In this document: one piece after another, positions 48,901 through 56,179 of the stretch
How positions within the stretch are numbered: the stretch's first letter is position 1
Layout of the letters: every line of letters begins with the position of its first letter
Source of the DNA: UBA11346 sp038318565
GTDB lineage: Bacteria; Planctomycetota; UBA11346
Length of the DNA stretch: 64,000 nucleotides
Reading direction: 5' to 3'
NCBI GenBank assembly: GCA_038318565.1
Contig: JBBQCI010000004.1
Span: forward strand, 1 to 64,000
The notes under the pieces: generated by a model
Told to the model about the DNA's origin: nothing
Seen by the model: only the letters and a program-made list of their open reading frames with translations
Databases searched by the model: none
Translations under genes and position numbers: made by a program

Positions 48901-49455
48901 GTCCTGTTGGCCGATGATCCGGCTGCCACCGAATCCGAGATCAACGCTGCATTGACCGTCATGGCGGGCACCGCCCAGCCTGCCGCCGCCGCGGTTGAAC
49001 TCGCTGCGGGTGGGATCCATGGCCGTCGCCATGCCCATCATGCCCTGCTACGTGCCGCGGTGCGTCGCCAGGACGAGGTGCTGTGTGGCGCCTACCTCGG
49101 ACGGCGAGCCGAATGGTGCGATGTTCGTGAAGCGCCTGGCGCGCAGATCGACGCGTTGCGTGCCGTTCTGCTGGCAGCCAGCGACGCTGACGCGGCACGT
49201 GCCCTGCTGGCCTCGGCTCATGAACGGCTCGGCGGTGACGCTGCTTCGACCACGATCCGTCAGGGGTTGGTCGCCTGTGCGGTGTCGGCGGCCCTGCTTG
49301 GTGCTGCTCAACCGGACCTGAAGGACCGCCTCACCGCCCTGCGCCGCGACCGGCCGGCTGCGGCCCCGGCGGTCGCTGCCCTCGAACGGGCGCTGGCTCT
49401 GCATCCGGATACCAAGGCTGGACTGGCCGAGGCGCTGCCGCTGCTATCGCGTTGA
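45970..49455 (+). CDS. Very large Ala-rich protein of unknown function
   Basis: An 1161-residue protein I cannot assign. Residues 1-115 look globular (SFLERKLADLGLAAVKPLPN). Residues about 116-255 are a disordered linker: an Ala/Val run, then Arg-rich repeats (RDQRGPRDGG, RDPRGPRDGG, RDQRDQRPQR), then Pro/Ala. Around 260-545 is a charged helical part resembling coiled coil. From about 560 there is a more ordered region with SAVHLGTAEHRLTRLKPQNA, VVAVSGIRGRGEKGRRPGH and a long helical-repeat stretch to the C-terminus. There is no signal peptide or TM helix. The RGG-like linker hints at RNA binding. It is monocistronic and transcribed away from tRNA-Met. Confidence 0.75.
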   Translation: MIASPSQRWSSAVHDIFACARGRLPASFLERKLADLGLAAVKPLPNAELPRFEKAIDLVNALIAGRPAPGGLRPDAAMDACFPTDHATLGAMRTLADEYIVSMRPQKAKKTAAAAAVAVAVATAPPAGGPVAAPPEGDARPQRDQRGPRDGGMRDPRGPRDGGMRDQRDQRPQREYRERPAPAALPPRPPRILWEAWLGRHLAEAAARPQVQPVVPVPATSESAPADAVPAPSADGAQPALSPVVAAPPAAIAPVEVFVPAALATWQVDGDAKRMLARIRERVAQVVAAKVAGADQAPAIREVAFAVLRPPLPVRDDLRGLILEHLQAQGVQLTMAALYPPPPVAALRRDWEGLLAARGPEDPGVINAWKRLIDAHPEAKAKLESERAKELDDLIHRLGAIARAEGEEAPAARDTRARIEARFAGTAERLASELAQVRTAAEAIAAAGRLVAERSWADPAVLEAIAALDGPSRDRLQAQRRHELDELERRFRAALKEHGPEGEATVAAQVRLAERFPDEGSQAGERMARVRRGDELAQQEQERRAAGRSLSAVHLGTAEHRLTRLKPQNAWRLVVAVSGIRGRGEKGRRPGHIVGLLLNGPTAHGPVEATWRAAECASLDEMDAVVQAVADREIGVIGLPLADCPERSESWADGVHALAALVALALPVSAATTVAVELPAWADGVDRAALTVALAALGSDRGISLSLVNSSDHAPALAEAVAWSWGGRRETEAARIRQSGLATCLLEPGPTLSDVLTHLPVGTLPAWSVWTALLGEAATDAGGLAEALLARIGARIGADAESALALQRHLTGLARGRIADAPRLAGELAWLEAHGSAQLRPRDRLRLDASLVSTQAAAGSLTAAAVTKLGLRLAELRDDLPAEVVETALHAAASAREALEVEHAEALIAPWARTEAIACGGRANFIRLAEERARIAAVEGRWKDARKQLERAEEAAGRLADDQDRAGAQGRLTCLRSVLLADDPAATESEINAALTVMAGTAQPAAAAVELAAGGIHGRRHAHHALLRAAVRRQDEVLCGAYLGRRAEWCDVREAPGAQIDALRAVLLAASDADAARALLASAHERLGGDAASTTIRQGLVACAVSAALLGAAQPDLKDRLTALRRDRPAAAPAVAALERALALHPDTKAGLAEALPLLSR
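46303..46335. repeat. 6-bp tandem repeat coding an Ala/Val run
   Basis: The unit GCTGCA/GCTGTA is repeated five and a half times inside the linker of the 1161-residue protein and codes for an alternating Ala-Ala / Ala-Val stretch. The unit is divisible by three, so slippage keeps the reading frame. Confidence 0.75.
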
Positions 49456-49581
49456 GGGTACGTTCACGACGTTAAACACGCTCACCATGCGCATCATGGC
49501 AAGAGCGCTCACCGCGGTACAATCCACAAGGCGGCCAAGTCGATCTGATCGGCTCAGGGCGCACGTCCATGCGCTTCGGGG

Positions 49582-50748
49582 TCAGGGAGCGTCGTGTAGG
49601 GCATGATCGGCAATCGCATCATCTCCCCGCCAGATCCGCATCTGAGTCCATGGTTCGTCTGGCGTCGTCCAGAATAGATCGGTGTCCGGCAGGCCCAACG
49701 GTAAAAAGGCCGTGCTGGCCAGATACAGACTGCCGGTCGAGATGTAATTCTCCATCAGTCCGGCCTGATTGCCGCATAGCCCAGGCAGGAGCCAACCCAA
49801 GCTGTCGTACGTGCCCGGTGGGTCGAGCGTTCTGGCGATCATCGCCTCAAGCGCGCAGCGCACCTGCGCCGGCGCCAGCTCGGCGGGTAGGCGATGCTGT
49901 AGGGCGGCTTGGGCCAGATGCTGGAATGCTCCGCAGCGATAGGTCAGGCTGCGACCGATGGGCGGAAAGCTACCGTCGGCGGCGATCATTCGTTCCTGTA
50001 CGGCGGCCGCCCGGCGGAATCGTTCATCGACCTTGATGCGCATCTGTGACCACGCCCCGCTTGCGCCGGCCGGTTCAGGCAGGCTGGCGAGCAGGTCCAC
50101 CAGCATCGGTTGGATGACGAAACTGTTGTAGTAATCCCAGTGGAAGCGGGATCCGTCGCCATAGGCACCGTCGCCGGCGTACCACAATTCATGCGAGCGC
50201 AGCGCGTGGTCGACACGCATGGGATCCCACGGCTTGCCGAGCCGAAGCAGCCCGGCCTCAATCAGAGCGGAGAAGAGCAGCCAGTTGCAGTGGTAGGGCA
50301 GGCGGTCGCGGACGCCGGCGAAGGCGTTGGCCAGGTGGCTGCGCGTGGTTTCCGTCAACGTGTCAGTCAAAGCACGAGGGGCGCGCAGCAGGGCGTGGGC
50401 GAGGAAGGCGAGATCGACGATCGGCTGCTGGCCATGCGCAACATTGACATGATCAGAATGAGCCGGATCCAGGGCGTTGGCAATGCTCTGCTGGGCCAGC
50501 AGGGTTGCGTGCTGCCGCAGCTGTCGTTCAGCAGCGTCGCCTCCATCCGAATCCAACCACGGCGCCAAGCCGGCCAGCGCCCGTGCTACAGCCTCAAGAT
50601 GGGTGTATTGCATGCGGTCGGCCGAATCGGCCTCTGCTGCACATCGAAGCGGCAGGCGCTCATGTAACTGACCCGCGGCGGAGGCTTCCAGTACCGGACC
50701 GACCATGGTCCACAGCCGCTTGATCCATTGCGTACGCGGGTTGCTCAT
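49582..50748 (-). CDS. DUF2264 domain-containing protein
   Basis: A 388-residue protein spanning a whole DUF2264 domain. Characteristic blocks are LPLRCAAEADSADRMQYTHL, WYAGDGAYGDGSRFHWDYYN, NSFVIQPMLVDLL, RSLTYRCGAFQHLAQAAL, and LPGLCGNQAGLMENYISTGS near the C-terminus. The fold is predicted to be an alpha/alpha barrel like other glycan-active enzymes, and the genes are common beside sugar-catabolic loci. The function is unknown. There is no signal peptide. It stands alone with tRNA-Arg upstream and a 126-bp featureless gap between its stop and the 1161-residue protein's stop. Confidence 0.92.
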   Translation of the reverse strand: MSNPRTQWIKRLWTMVGPVLEASAAGQLHERLPLRCAAEADSADRMQYTHLEAVARALAGLAPWLDSDGGDAAERQLRQHATLLAQQSIANALDPAHSDHVNVAHGQQPIVDLAFLAHALLRAPRALTDTLTETTRSHLANAFAGVRDRLPYHCNWLLFSALIEAGLLRLGKPWDPMRVDHALRSHELWYAGDGAYGDGSRFHWDYYNSFVIQPMLVDLLASLPEPAGASGAWSQMRIKVDERFRRAAAVQERMIAADGSFPPIGRSLTYRCGAFQHLAQAALQHRLPAELAPAQVRCALEAMIARTLDPPGTYDSLGWLLPGLCGNQAGLMENYISTGSLYLASTAFLPLGLPDTDLFWTTPDEPWTQMRIWRGDDAIADHALHDAP

Positions 50749-50812
50749 GACGGCCAGTGTGTCGCACCAGTCGGCCTGGTAAATGTCCAGGAACCTTCCT
50801 ATGAAAACGAAG

Positions 50813-50836
50813 AACCCCCGGTATTAACCGGGGGTT
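50813..50836. terminator. Terminator downstream of tRNA-Arg
   Basis: AACCCCCGGT / ACCGGGGGTT is a 10-bp perfect stem with an ATTA loop. On the minus strand it follows the tRNA end by 6 bp and is followed by CTTCGTTTTC, a T-rich run. Confidence 0.82.
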
Positions 50837-50842
50837 GTCGGT

Positions 50843-50919
<77 letters not shown>

Positions 50920-50972
50920 AGGATGCGTGGGAGTGTGGGCCTGGTCGCCGTATCGCAAGTCCTCGGCATCGC

Positions 50973-51782
50973 TTAGGCGCTGCGAAATCGTTCTGGGGCC
51001 AAACCGGTCCGTTCGCGGAAGGCACGGGCGAAATAACCCGCGTCGGAGAATCCGCAGGCCTGGGCGATCGCGGCAATCGGATCATCGGTGGTGTGCAGCA
51101 GCGCCATCGCCCGGCCGAGGCGGATCGATTGCAGAAACGGCTTGGGCGCCACCCCGACTAGGCGGGTGAAGCGCCGGGTCAGGACACTGCGGTCCTCGCC
51201 AAATTCGGTGGCCAAGCAAGAGATCGACAGACCCGGGTCGCCGGCATCGTCGATCAGGCGGCGGCGCAGGCGCTCGACCACGGCGTCGGAACCGTTTGCT
51301 GGAATCCCACCGGAAGCCGCCGCTGACAGCAGTTCCCAGGCGACTGCCGCAGCTGCGCGTTCGCTCGTCTGGGCGGGATCGGCGATCAGCGTACGCAGGC
51401 GTTGGAACATCCGTTCTGGAGGGGGGCCGGCGGCCTTCGGCCACGGCGCCTGTAGTCCGAAGGCGGCCACGGACGCGTCGGCCAACGGACCATCGACGGT
51501 GAACCACCAGTAGGCGGTGTCGGGCTCGAGGGCGCTGAGGCGGTGCCACGATTGGCTCGGATACACGAAAATCTCGCCTGGTCCTACGGTTACGTCGCCC
51601 TCATCGGTTGTGAACACTACCCGTCCGGACAGGCCCCAATAAATCTGCACGAATGGACGTGGACGGATTTCCTCGATCTTCCCAGTAGCCACATAGCGGT
51701 AGAGACCGAGCGATCGCAGGCCGAATGGCAGCGCGGCCGTAGGCATGCGAGACGGGCGGAAGAGGCTCCAGCGGTCAGTCAC
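50973..51782 (-). CDS. AraC-family transcriptional regulator
   Basis: A 269-residue regulator with a cupin N-terminal half (VGPGEIFVYPSQSWHRL) and a C-terminal AraC domain: ISCLATEFGEDRSVLTRRF, then PIAAIAQACGFSDAGYFARA and the tail RTGLAPERFR. The start is a GTG at 51782; the ATG at 51746 is an alternative that would remove 12 residues. It is divergent from the isomerase at 51869. A perfect inverted repeat lies 10 bp upstream of its start and is a good autoregulation and target site. Confidence 0.87.
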   Translation of the reverse strand: MTDRWSLFRPSRMPTAALPFGLRSLGLYRYVATGKIEEIRPRPFVQIYWGLSGRVVFTTDEGDVTVGPGEIFVYPSQSWHRLSALEPDTAYWWFTVDGPLADASVAAFGLQAPWPKAAGPPPERMFQRLRTLIADPAQTSERAAAAVAWELLSAAASGGIPANGSDAVVERLRRRLIDDAGDPGLSISCLATEFGEDRSVLTRRFTRLVGVAPKPFLQSIRLGRAMALLHTTDDPIAAIAQACGFSDAGYFARAFRERTGLAPERFRSA

Positions 51783-51791
51783 GTAAGTCGC

Positions 51792-51826
51792 ATCCCTGAA
51801 ACGGAATTGTGATCGCCTTCAGGGAT
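51792..51826. promoter_or_regulatory. Perfect 9-bp inverted repeat between AraC and isomerase genes
   Basis: ATCCCTGAA (51792-51800) and TTCAGGGAT (51818-51826) are exactly complementary, with a 17-bp spacer. It lies in the 86-bp divergent intergenic region, so it is well placed as an operator for both genes. A second, weaker symmetric element (CTAG-N7-CTAG) follows at about 51835. The regulatory role is inference. Confidence 0.45.
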
Positions 51827-51868
51827 TTGAAAGCCTAGATTGAAACTAGACCTGTCACGGAGATCGTC

Positions 51869-52696
51869 ATGGATATCGGACTCTGCACGTCGGCTGCTGC
51901 CCACATCGACCTGCTTGCTGCCTCCACGGTGGACTACATCGAGGAGAATGTGCAGTCCTTCCTGGCGCCGCGTGATGGCGATGCGGCTGGTTGGCGGAAT
52001 CGTCTGGAGGCAGCGCGCGCTAGCGGCAAACCGATCCGCTCGGCCAACTGCTTCCTGCCAAGTGATCTGCCCTGCATTGGGCCAGTGGTCGATCGCACGG
52101 CGATCACGGCGTGGGCCAGCACGGCGTTCAAGCGGGCATCGCAGGCCGGCATCGCCACCATCGTTTTCGGTAGTGGAGCATCGCGGCAAATTCCAGAGGG
52201 ATTCGACCGAGCGCAGGCGCGGGACCAGTTCGTCGGACTCCTGCGGATACTTGGCCCGATGGCTACGGCGCAGGGAGTCACTCTGGTTGTCGAACCGCTG
52301 AACAGCAGCGAATGCAATTTTATCAATTCGCTTGCCGCAGGTGCAGACGTAGTGCGGGCGGCCAACGTCACCGGCGTGCGTCTGCTGGCCGACATCTACC
52401 ACATGCTGCGCGACAACGAGGGGCCCGAAGCGATCGCCCCGGTAGCGGATCTGCTGGCCCATGCCCATATCGCCGAGTGCGCCAAGCGTACTGCTCCGGG
52501 GGTGGCCGGAGACGACTTCCTGCCCTATCTGCGGACGTTGCTTGCAGGGGGCTATCGTGGAGCGATGTCGCTCGAATGCAGTTGGAGCGATCTGACCTGC
52601 GAGTTACCGCGAGCGGTAGTCGAGTTGCGCCGGCAGGTTACGGCTGCGTCCAGCCAGGTGGCTGCTGCGTCCAGCCAGGTGGCTGTGGCGCGTTGA
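51869..52696 (+). CDS. Sugar-phosphate isomerase/epimerase (AP-endonuclease-2-like TIM barrel)
   Basis: A 275-residue TIM barrel of the xylose-isomerase-like superfamily. The metal-site segments are visible: LVVEPLNSSECNFINSL (Glu), VRLLADIYHML (Asp, His), LAHAHIAECAKR (His), and MSLECSW (Glu). These enzymes isomerise or epimerise small sugars or keto-sugars. The divergent AraC gene suggests induction by its substrate. The last 20 residues contain a perfect tandem duplication (AASSQVA twice). The ATG at 51869 follows a CACGGAG ribosome-binding-like site. The substrate is unknown. Confidence 0.82.
   Translation: MDIGLCTSAAAHIDLLAASTVDYIEENVQSFLAPRDGDAAGWRNRLEAARASGKPIRSANCFLPSDLPCIGPVVDRTAITAWASTAFKRASQAGIATIVFGSGASRQIPEGFDRAQARDQFVGLLRILGPMATAQGVTLVVEPLNSSECNFINSLAAGADVVRAANVTGVRLLADIYHMLRDNEGPEAIAPVADLLAHAHIAECAKRTAPGVAGDDFLPYLRTLLAGGYRGAMSLECSWSDLTCELPRAVVELRRQVTAASSQVAAASSQVAVAR
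52643..52684. repeat. Perfect 21-bp tandem duplication at the isomerase C-terminus
   Basis: The unit GCTGCGTCCAGCCAGGTGGCT (21 bp, begins 52643) is present twice in a row. Being 21 bp, it adds seven residues (AASSQVA) without shifting frame. It is a recent-looking duplication in an apparently dispensable tail. Confidence 0.8.
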
Positions 52697-52726
52697 TCGC
52701 CGCCCAGGCCTGGCATCCTTGCGGCC

Positions 52727-53047
52727 ATGCCAGAGCCGGGCGGCAATCCCTTCACGCAGCCAGACAGCGCCACCTCGACCACGGTCGAACACGGATGGAA
52801 GGTTATCCTGTTCAATGACGAAGTGACTCCATTTGAACTGGTCATCCTGGCGCTGCAGAAAGTCTGTGCTCTGTCCGAGGAAGTTGCCGAAATGGTGGCG
52901 ATGGAGGCGCATGAGCAGGACAGCGCGGTGGCACGCAGCGGCCTGACCCAGGACGAAGCCGAGGCACATTGCGTAAAGATGAAGGCGTTGACGCGGATTC
53001 CGCGGTTGTGCCCAGGGGTGAAATGCGCAGCTGAGCAGGACGTCTAG
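52727..53047 (+). CDS. clpS: ATP-dependent Clp protease adaptor ClpS
   Basis: A 106-residue ClpS, which hands N-degron substrates to ClpAP. The core is conserved: WKVILFNDEVTPFELVI (with the Asn-Asp pair of the substrate pocket), MVAMEAHEQDSAVARSG and LTQDEAEAHCVKMKA. The disordered N-terminal 20 residues, which act in ClpA control, are present. It lies 30 bp after the isomerase gene. The clpA gene is not in the window. Confidence 0.93.
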   Translation: MPEPGGNPFTQPDSATSTTVEHGWKVILFNDEVTPFELVILALQKVCALSEEVAEMVAMEAHEQDSAVARSGLTQDEAEAHCVKMKALTRIPRLCPGVKCAAEQDV

Positions 53048-53056
53048 CCTCGGGTT

Positions 53057-53692
53057 CTATTCCGCCTTATCGCGTCGCAGTTGCCAACTCGCCAGCGCAC
53101 CGCCGATGAAGCCGCCGAGATGCATCTGCCAACTGATCAATTGGGCCTTGTTGGTCCCGGTGGGCATCATGCCCGGAACCAGACCCGAAAGCAGCACGCC
53201 GATCGGGATGGCGAGCAGGAATGCTCCCCAGCTACGTCTGAACAGGCCGTTGCAGACCAGGAAACCAACCAGGCCGAAGATGATGCCGCTGGCCCCAATG
53301 TGCACCGATCCGGCCGGTGCGATCAGCCAGGTAAGAGTGGCCGAAACGATCGCGCTGTAGATGGCGGCTAAGGCGGTCAGCTTCTGGCTGTACCAGCAGC
53401 AGACCAAGCCAAGGACGAGTAGACCGACGCTGTTGCTGGCGATGTGCTGGATGTTGGCGTGCAGGATGTGGCAGCCGGCGATACCCCACAGACCGTCAAG
53501 TTCGCGCGGACGCAGACCGAGCCAATTGGCCAGCCAGATGCCGTCAGGTTGCGCAGCCCAACCGAACAGCCGGGCCAGACCACCGCCGAAGACGCGCAGC
53601 AGAATGTCGACCGCGAAGACCAGCCACAGGAAAGCGATCCAGGTTGAAACCAGGATCAGGCTGGATGTCTGGGTCGTTCCGCGTTCAGCCAT
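53057..53692 (-). CDS. Rhomboid-family intramembrane serine protease
   Basis: A 211-residue membrane protein with six hydrophobic segments. It has the rhomboid catalytic pair, Ser135 in the GASG motif (133-136) and His191 in WQMHLGGFIGGAL. The oxyanion and structural residues occur in CHILHANIQHIASN (His78, His83, Asn87). It therefore appears active. The ATG at 53692 is chosen because the first TM helix follows directly (LILVSTWIAFLWLVFAVDIL). It is convergent with clpS, 9 bp from its stop. Confidence 0.92.
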   Translation of the reverse strand: MAERGTTQTSSLILVSTWIAFLWLVFAVDILLRVFGGGLARLFGWAAQPDGIWLANWLGLRPRELDGLWGIAGCHILHANIQHIASNSVGLLVLGLVCCWYSQKLTALAAIYSAIVSATLTWLIAPAGSVHIGASGIIFGLVGFLVCNGLFRRSWGAFLLAIPIGVLLSGLVPGMMPTGTNKAQLISWQMHLGGFIGGALASWQLRRDKAE

Positions 53693-53728
53693 AGTGCGTG
53701 GTATGTGGTTGGCAGTGCCAGGACAACA

Positions 53729-53758
53729 ACACAGCCGGGCGCAAGCGCCCGGCTGTGT
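53729..53758. terminator. Terminator after the OmpA-type lipoprotein gene
   Basis: ACACAGCCGGGCGC / GCGCCCGGCTGTGT is a 14-bp perfect stem with a 2-nt centre. On the minus strand it is 25 bp past the lipoprotein stop and is followed by GTTGTTGT. It also separates that gene from the rhomboid gene. Confidence 0.82.
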
Positions 53759-53783
53759 ACACGTCAGGTCCTGGTCGGACAGC

Positions 53784-54422
53784 TTACTTGGACGTCGGGA
53801 TGACGACGATCTCGACGCGGCGGTTCTTCTGCCGGCTGTCGGCCGAGGTGTTGGGCACCAGTGGGCGCTCCATGCCATAGCCGGCCAGGCCGAGTTGCTT
53901 GGAGGCGATACCGCGGCTTTCGAGGTAGAGCAGCACCTCGCGGGCGCGACCGGCCGAAAGATCCCAGTTGTCGGTCCAGGTGTTCTTCGAACGGGTGATC
54001 TTCTGGTCGTCGGTGTAGCCGATGACGCGGACGTTGTGACCCGGGAAGCGGTCCTTGATGACGGCCACGGCCTTGTTGAGCGCAGCCTTGGACTGGGCGC
54101 TGAGAGTGGCCGAGCCGCTCTTGAAGAGGACTTCGCTTTCGATCGACAAAACGACTTCGACCGGGCGGTCGCTGACGTCGATATCGCTACCGACTTCGGA
54201 CTGGATGTTCTTCAGCGACGACTTGCCGTCGCCCTTGGCCTTGGCTTCTTTGACCTCGCCATCGTTCTTCTTGTAGAGCTGGTCTTCCAATTCCTTGATC
54301 TGACGCTTGTACTCGTCGATCTCGACATCCTTGTAGCCGAGCTCGCGCTCGTCGCCACAGCCGGCGAGTGAGAGGGCCGCAAAGGCAGCGAGTCCGAGGA
54401 CGAGGGGGCGCAGGTGGATCAT
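53784..54422 (-). CDS. OmpA/Pal-type peptidoglycan-associated lipoprotein
   Basis: A 212-residue lipoprotein (lipobox LAGC, Cys22). After the lipid anchor comes a short coiled coil (about residues 34-58, DEYKRQIKELEDQLYKK). An OmpA-like peptidoglycan-binding domain follows with VRVIGYTDDQKI, NWDLSAGRAREVLLYLE and GYGMERPLVPNTSADSRQ then KNRRVEIVV. This ties the outer membrane to peptidoglycan. Unlike classical Pal there are no tol genes nearby. It is followed by a strong terminator and is probably monocistronic. Confidence 0.93.
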   Translation of the reverse strand: MIHLRPLVLGLAAFAALSLAGCGDERELGYKDVEIDEYKRQIKELEDQLYKKNDGEVKEAKAKGDGKSSLKNIQSEVGSDIDVSDRPVEVVLSIESEVLFKSGSATLSAQSKAALNKAVAVIKDRFPGHNVRVIGYTDDQKITRSKNTWTDNWDLSAGRAREVLLYLESRGIASKQLGLAGYGMERPLVPNTSADSRQKNRRVEIVVIPTSK

Positions 54423-54466
54423 GGGTCAGAATTTAAGCGTACCGGGAAGGGTTGGCAAGGATGTGC

Positions 54467-55549
<1,083 letters not shown>

Positions 55550-55552
55550 GCT

Positions 55553-55571
55553 GCCTCCGTCGTTAGGAGGC
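55553..55571 (-). promoter_or_regulatory. Hairpin that pairs the leuB ribosome-binding site
   Basis: Read on the minus strand, GCCTCC (55571-55566) pairs perfectly with GGAGGC (55558-55553) across a 7-nt loop. GGAGG is the leuB Shine-Dalgarno site just before the ATG at 55549. Sequestering could lower translation, but a 6-bp stem may also be coincidental in GC-rich DNA. Confidence 0.35.
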
Positions 55572-55714
55572 GGAACGCTAGCGAGCGGAATGGCTCGGCA
55601 AGTTCAGTCGAGGACCGTCGGGACTGATTATCGCCGTGTGCTGCACCGGCAACCGGCTTGCGCCTGTCGCCCAGGCGTTAGCGTCGACCTCCCGCCCCGA
55701 AAGACGACCCGACC

Positions 55715-56179
55715 GTGCGCTGCCCCTATTGCAACCAGGACGATGACCGCGTGCTCGATTCGCGCGCCACCGACGACGGCACGGCCATACGCCGGCGCCG
55801 CGCGTGCAACGCATGCAGCAAGCGTTTCACCACCTACGAACGCATCGAGGGCGACGAGCAGATCCGGGTGGTCAAACGGGATGGCCGCATCCAGTCGTTC
55901 GACCGGCGCAAGGTCCTGCAAGGCATGCTGACGGCGTGCGAAAAACGCCCGGTCCCAGGGGACGTTCTGGAGGCCGCCGCGAACCGCATCCAGCAGACTA
56001 TTCTCGGCGAGGGCGAACGCGAAGTAACCACTCGCCGGGTCGGCGAACTGGTCATGGAAGAGCTGCGCAAGATGGACCAAGTGGCCTACGTGCGCTTCGC
56101 CTCGGTCTACCGCCAGTTCAAGGACATCGACGAGTTCATCGCCGAGGTCGGCCGGGTCATCCGCAAGGATGTGCCGTGA
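55715..56179 (+). CDS. nrdR: Transcriptional repressor NrdR
   Basis: A 154-residue NrdR, the nucleotide-sensing repressor of ribonucleotide reductase genes. The zinc ribbon is complete (Cys3, Cys6, Cys31, Cys34 in RCPYCNQ and ACNACSKR). The ATP-cone follows from about residue 50 (VVKRDGRIQSFDRRK, then TTRRVGELVMEELRKMD). The start is a GTG at 55715, which gives the usual (M)RCPYC beginning. It overlaps the next gene by 4 bp (GTGA), so the two are translationally coupled. No RNR catalytic gene is in the window. Confidence 0.95.
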   Translation: MRCPYCNQDDDRVLDSRATDDGTAIRRRRACNACSKRFTTYERIEGDEQIRVVKRDGRIQSFDRRKVLQGMLTACEKRPVPGDVLEAAANRIQQTILGEGEREVTTRRVGELVMEELRKMDQVAYVRFASVYRQFKDIDEFIAEVGRVIRKDVP

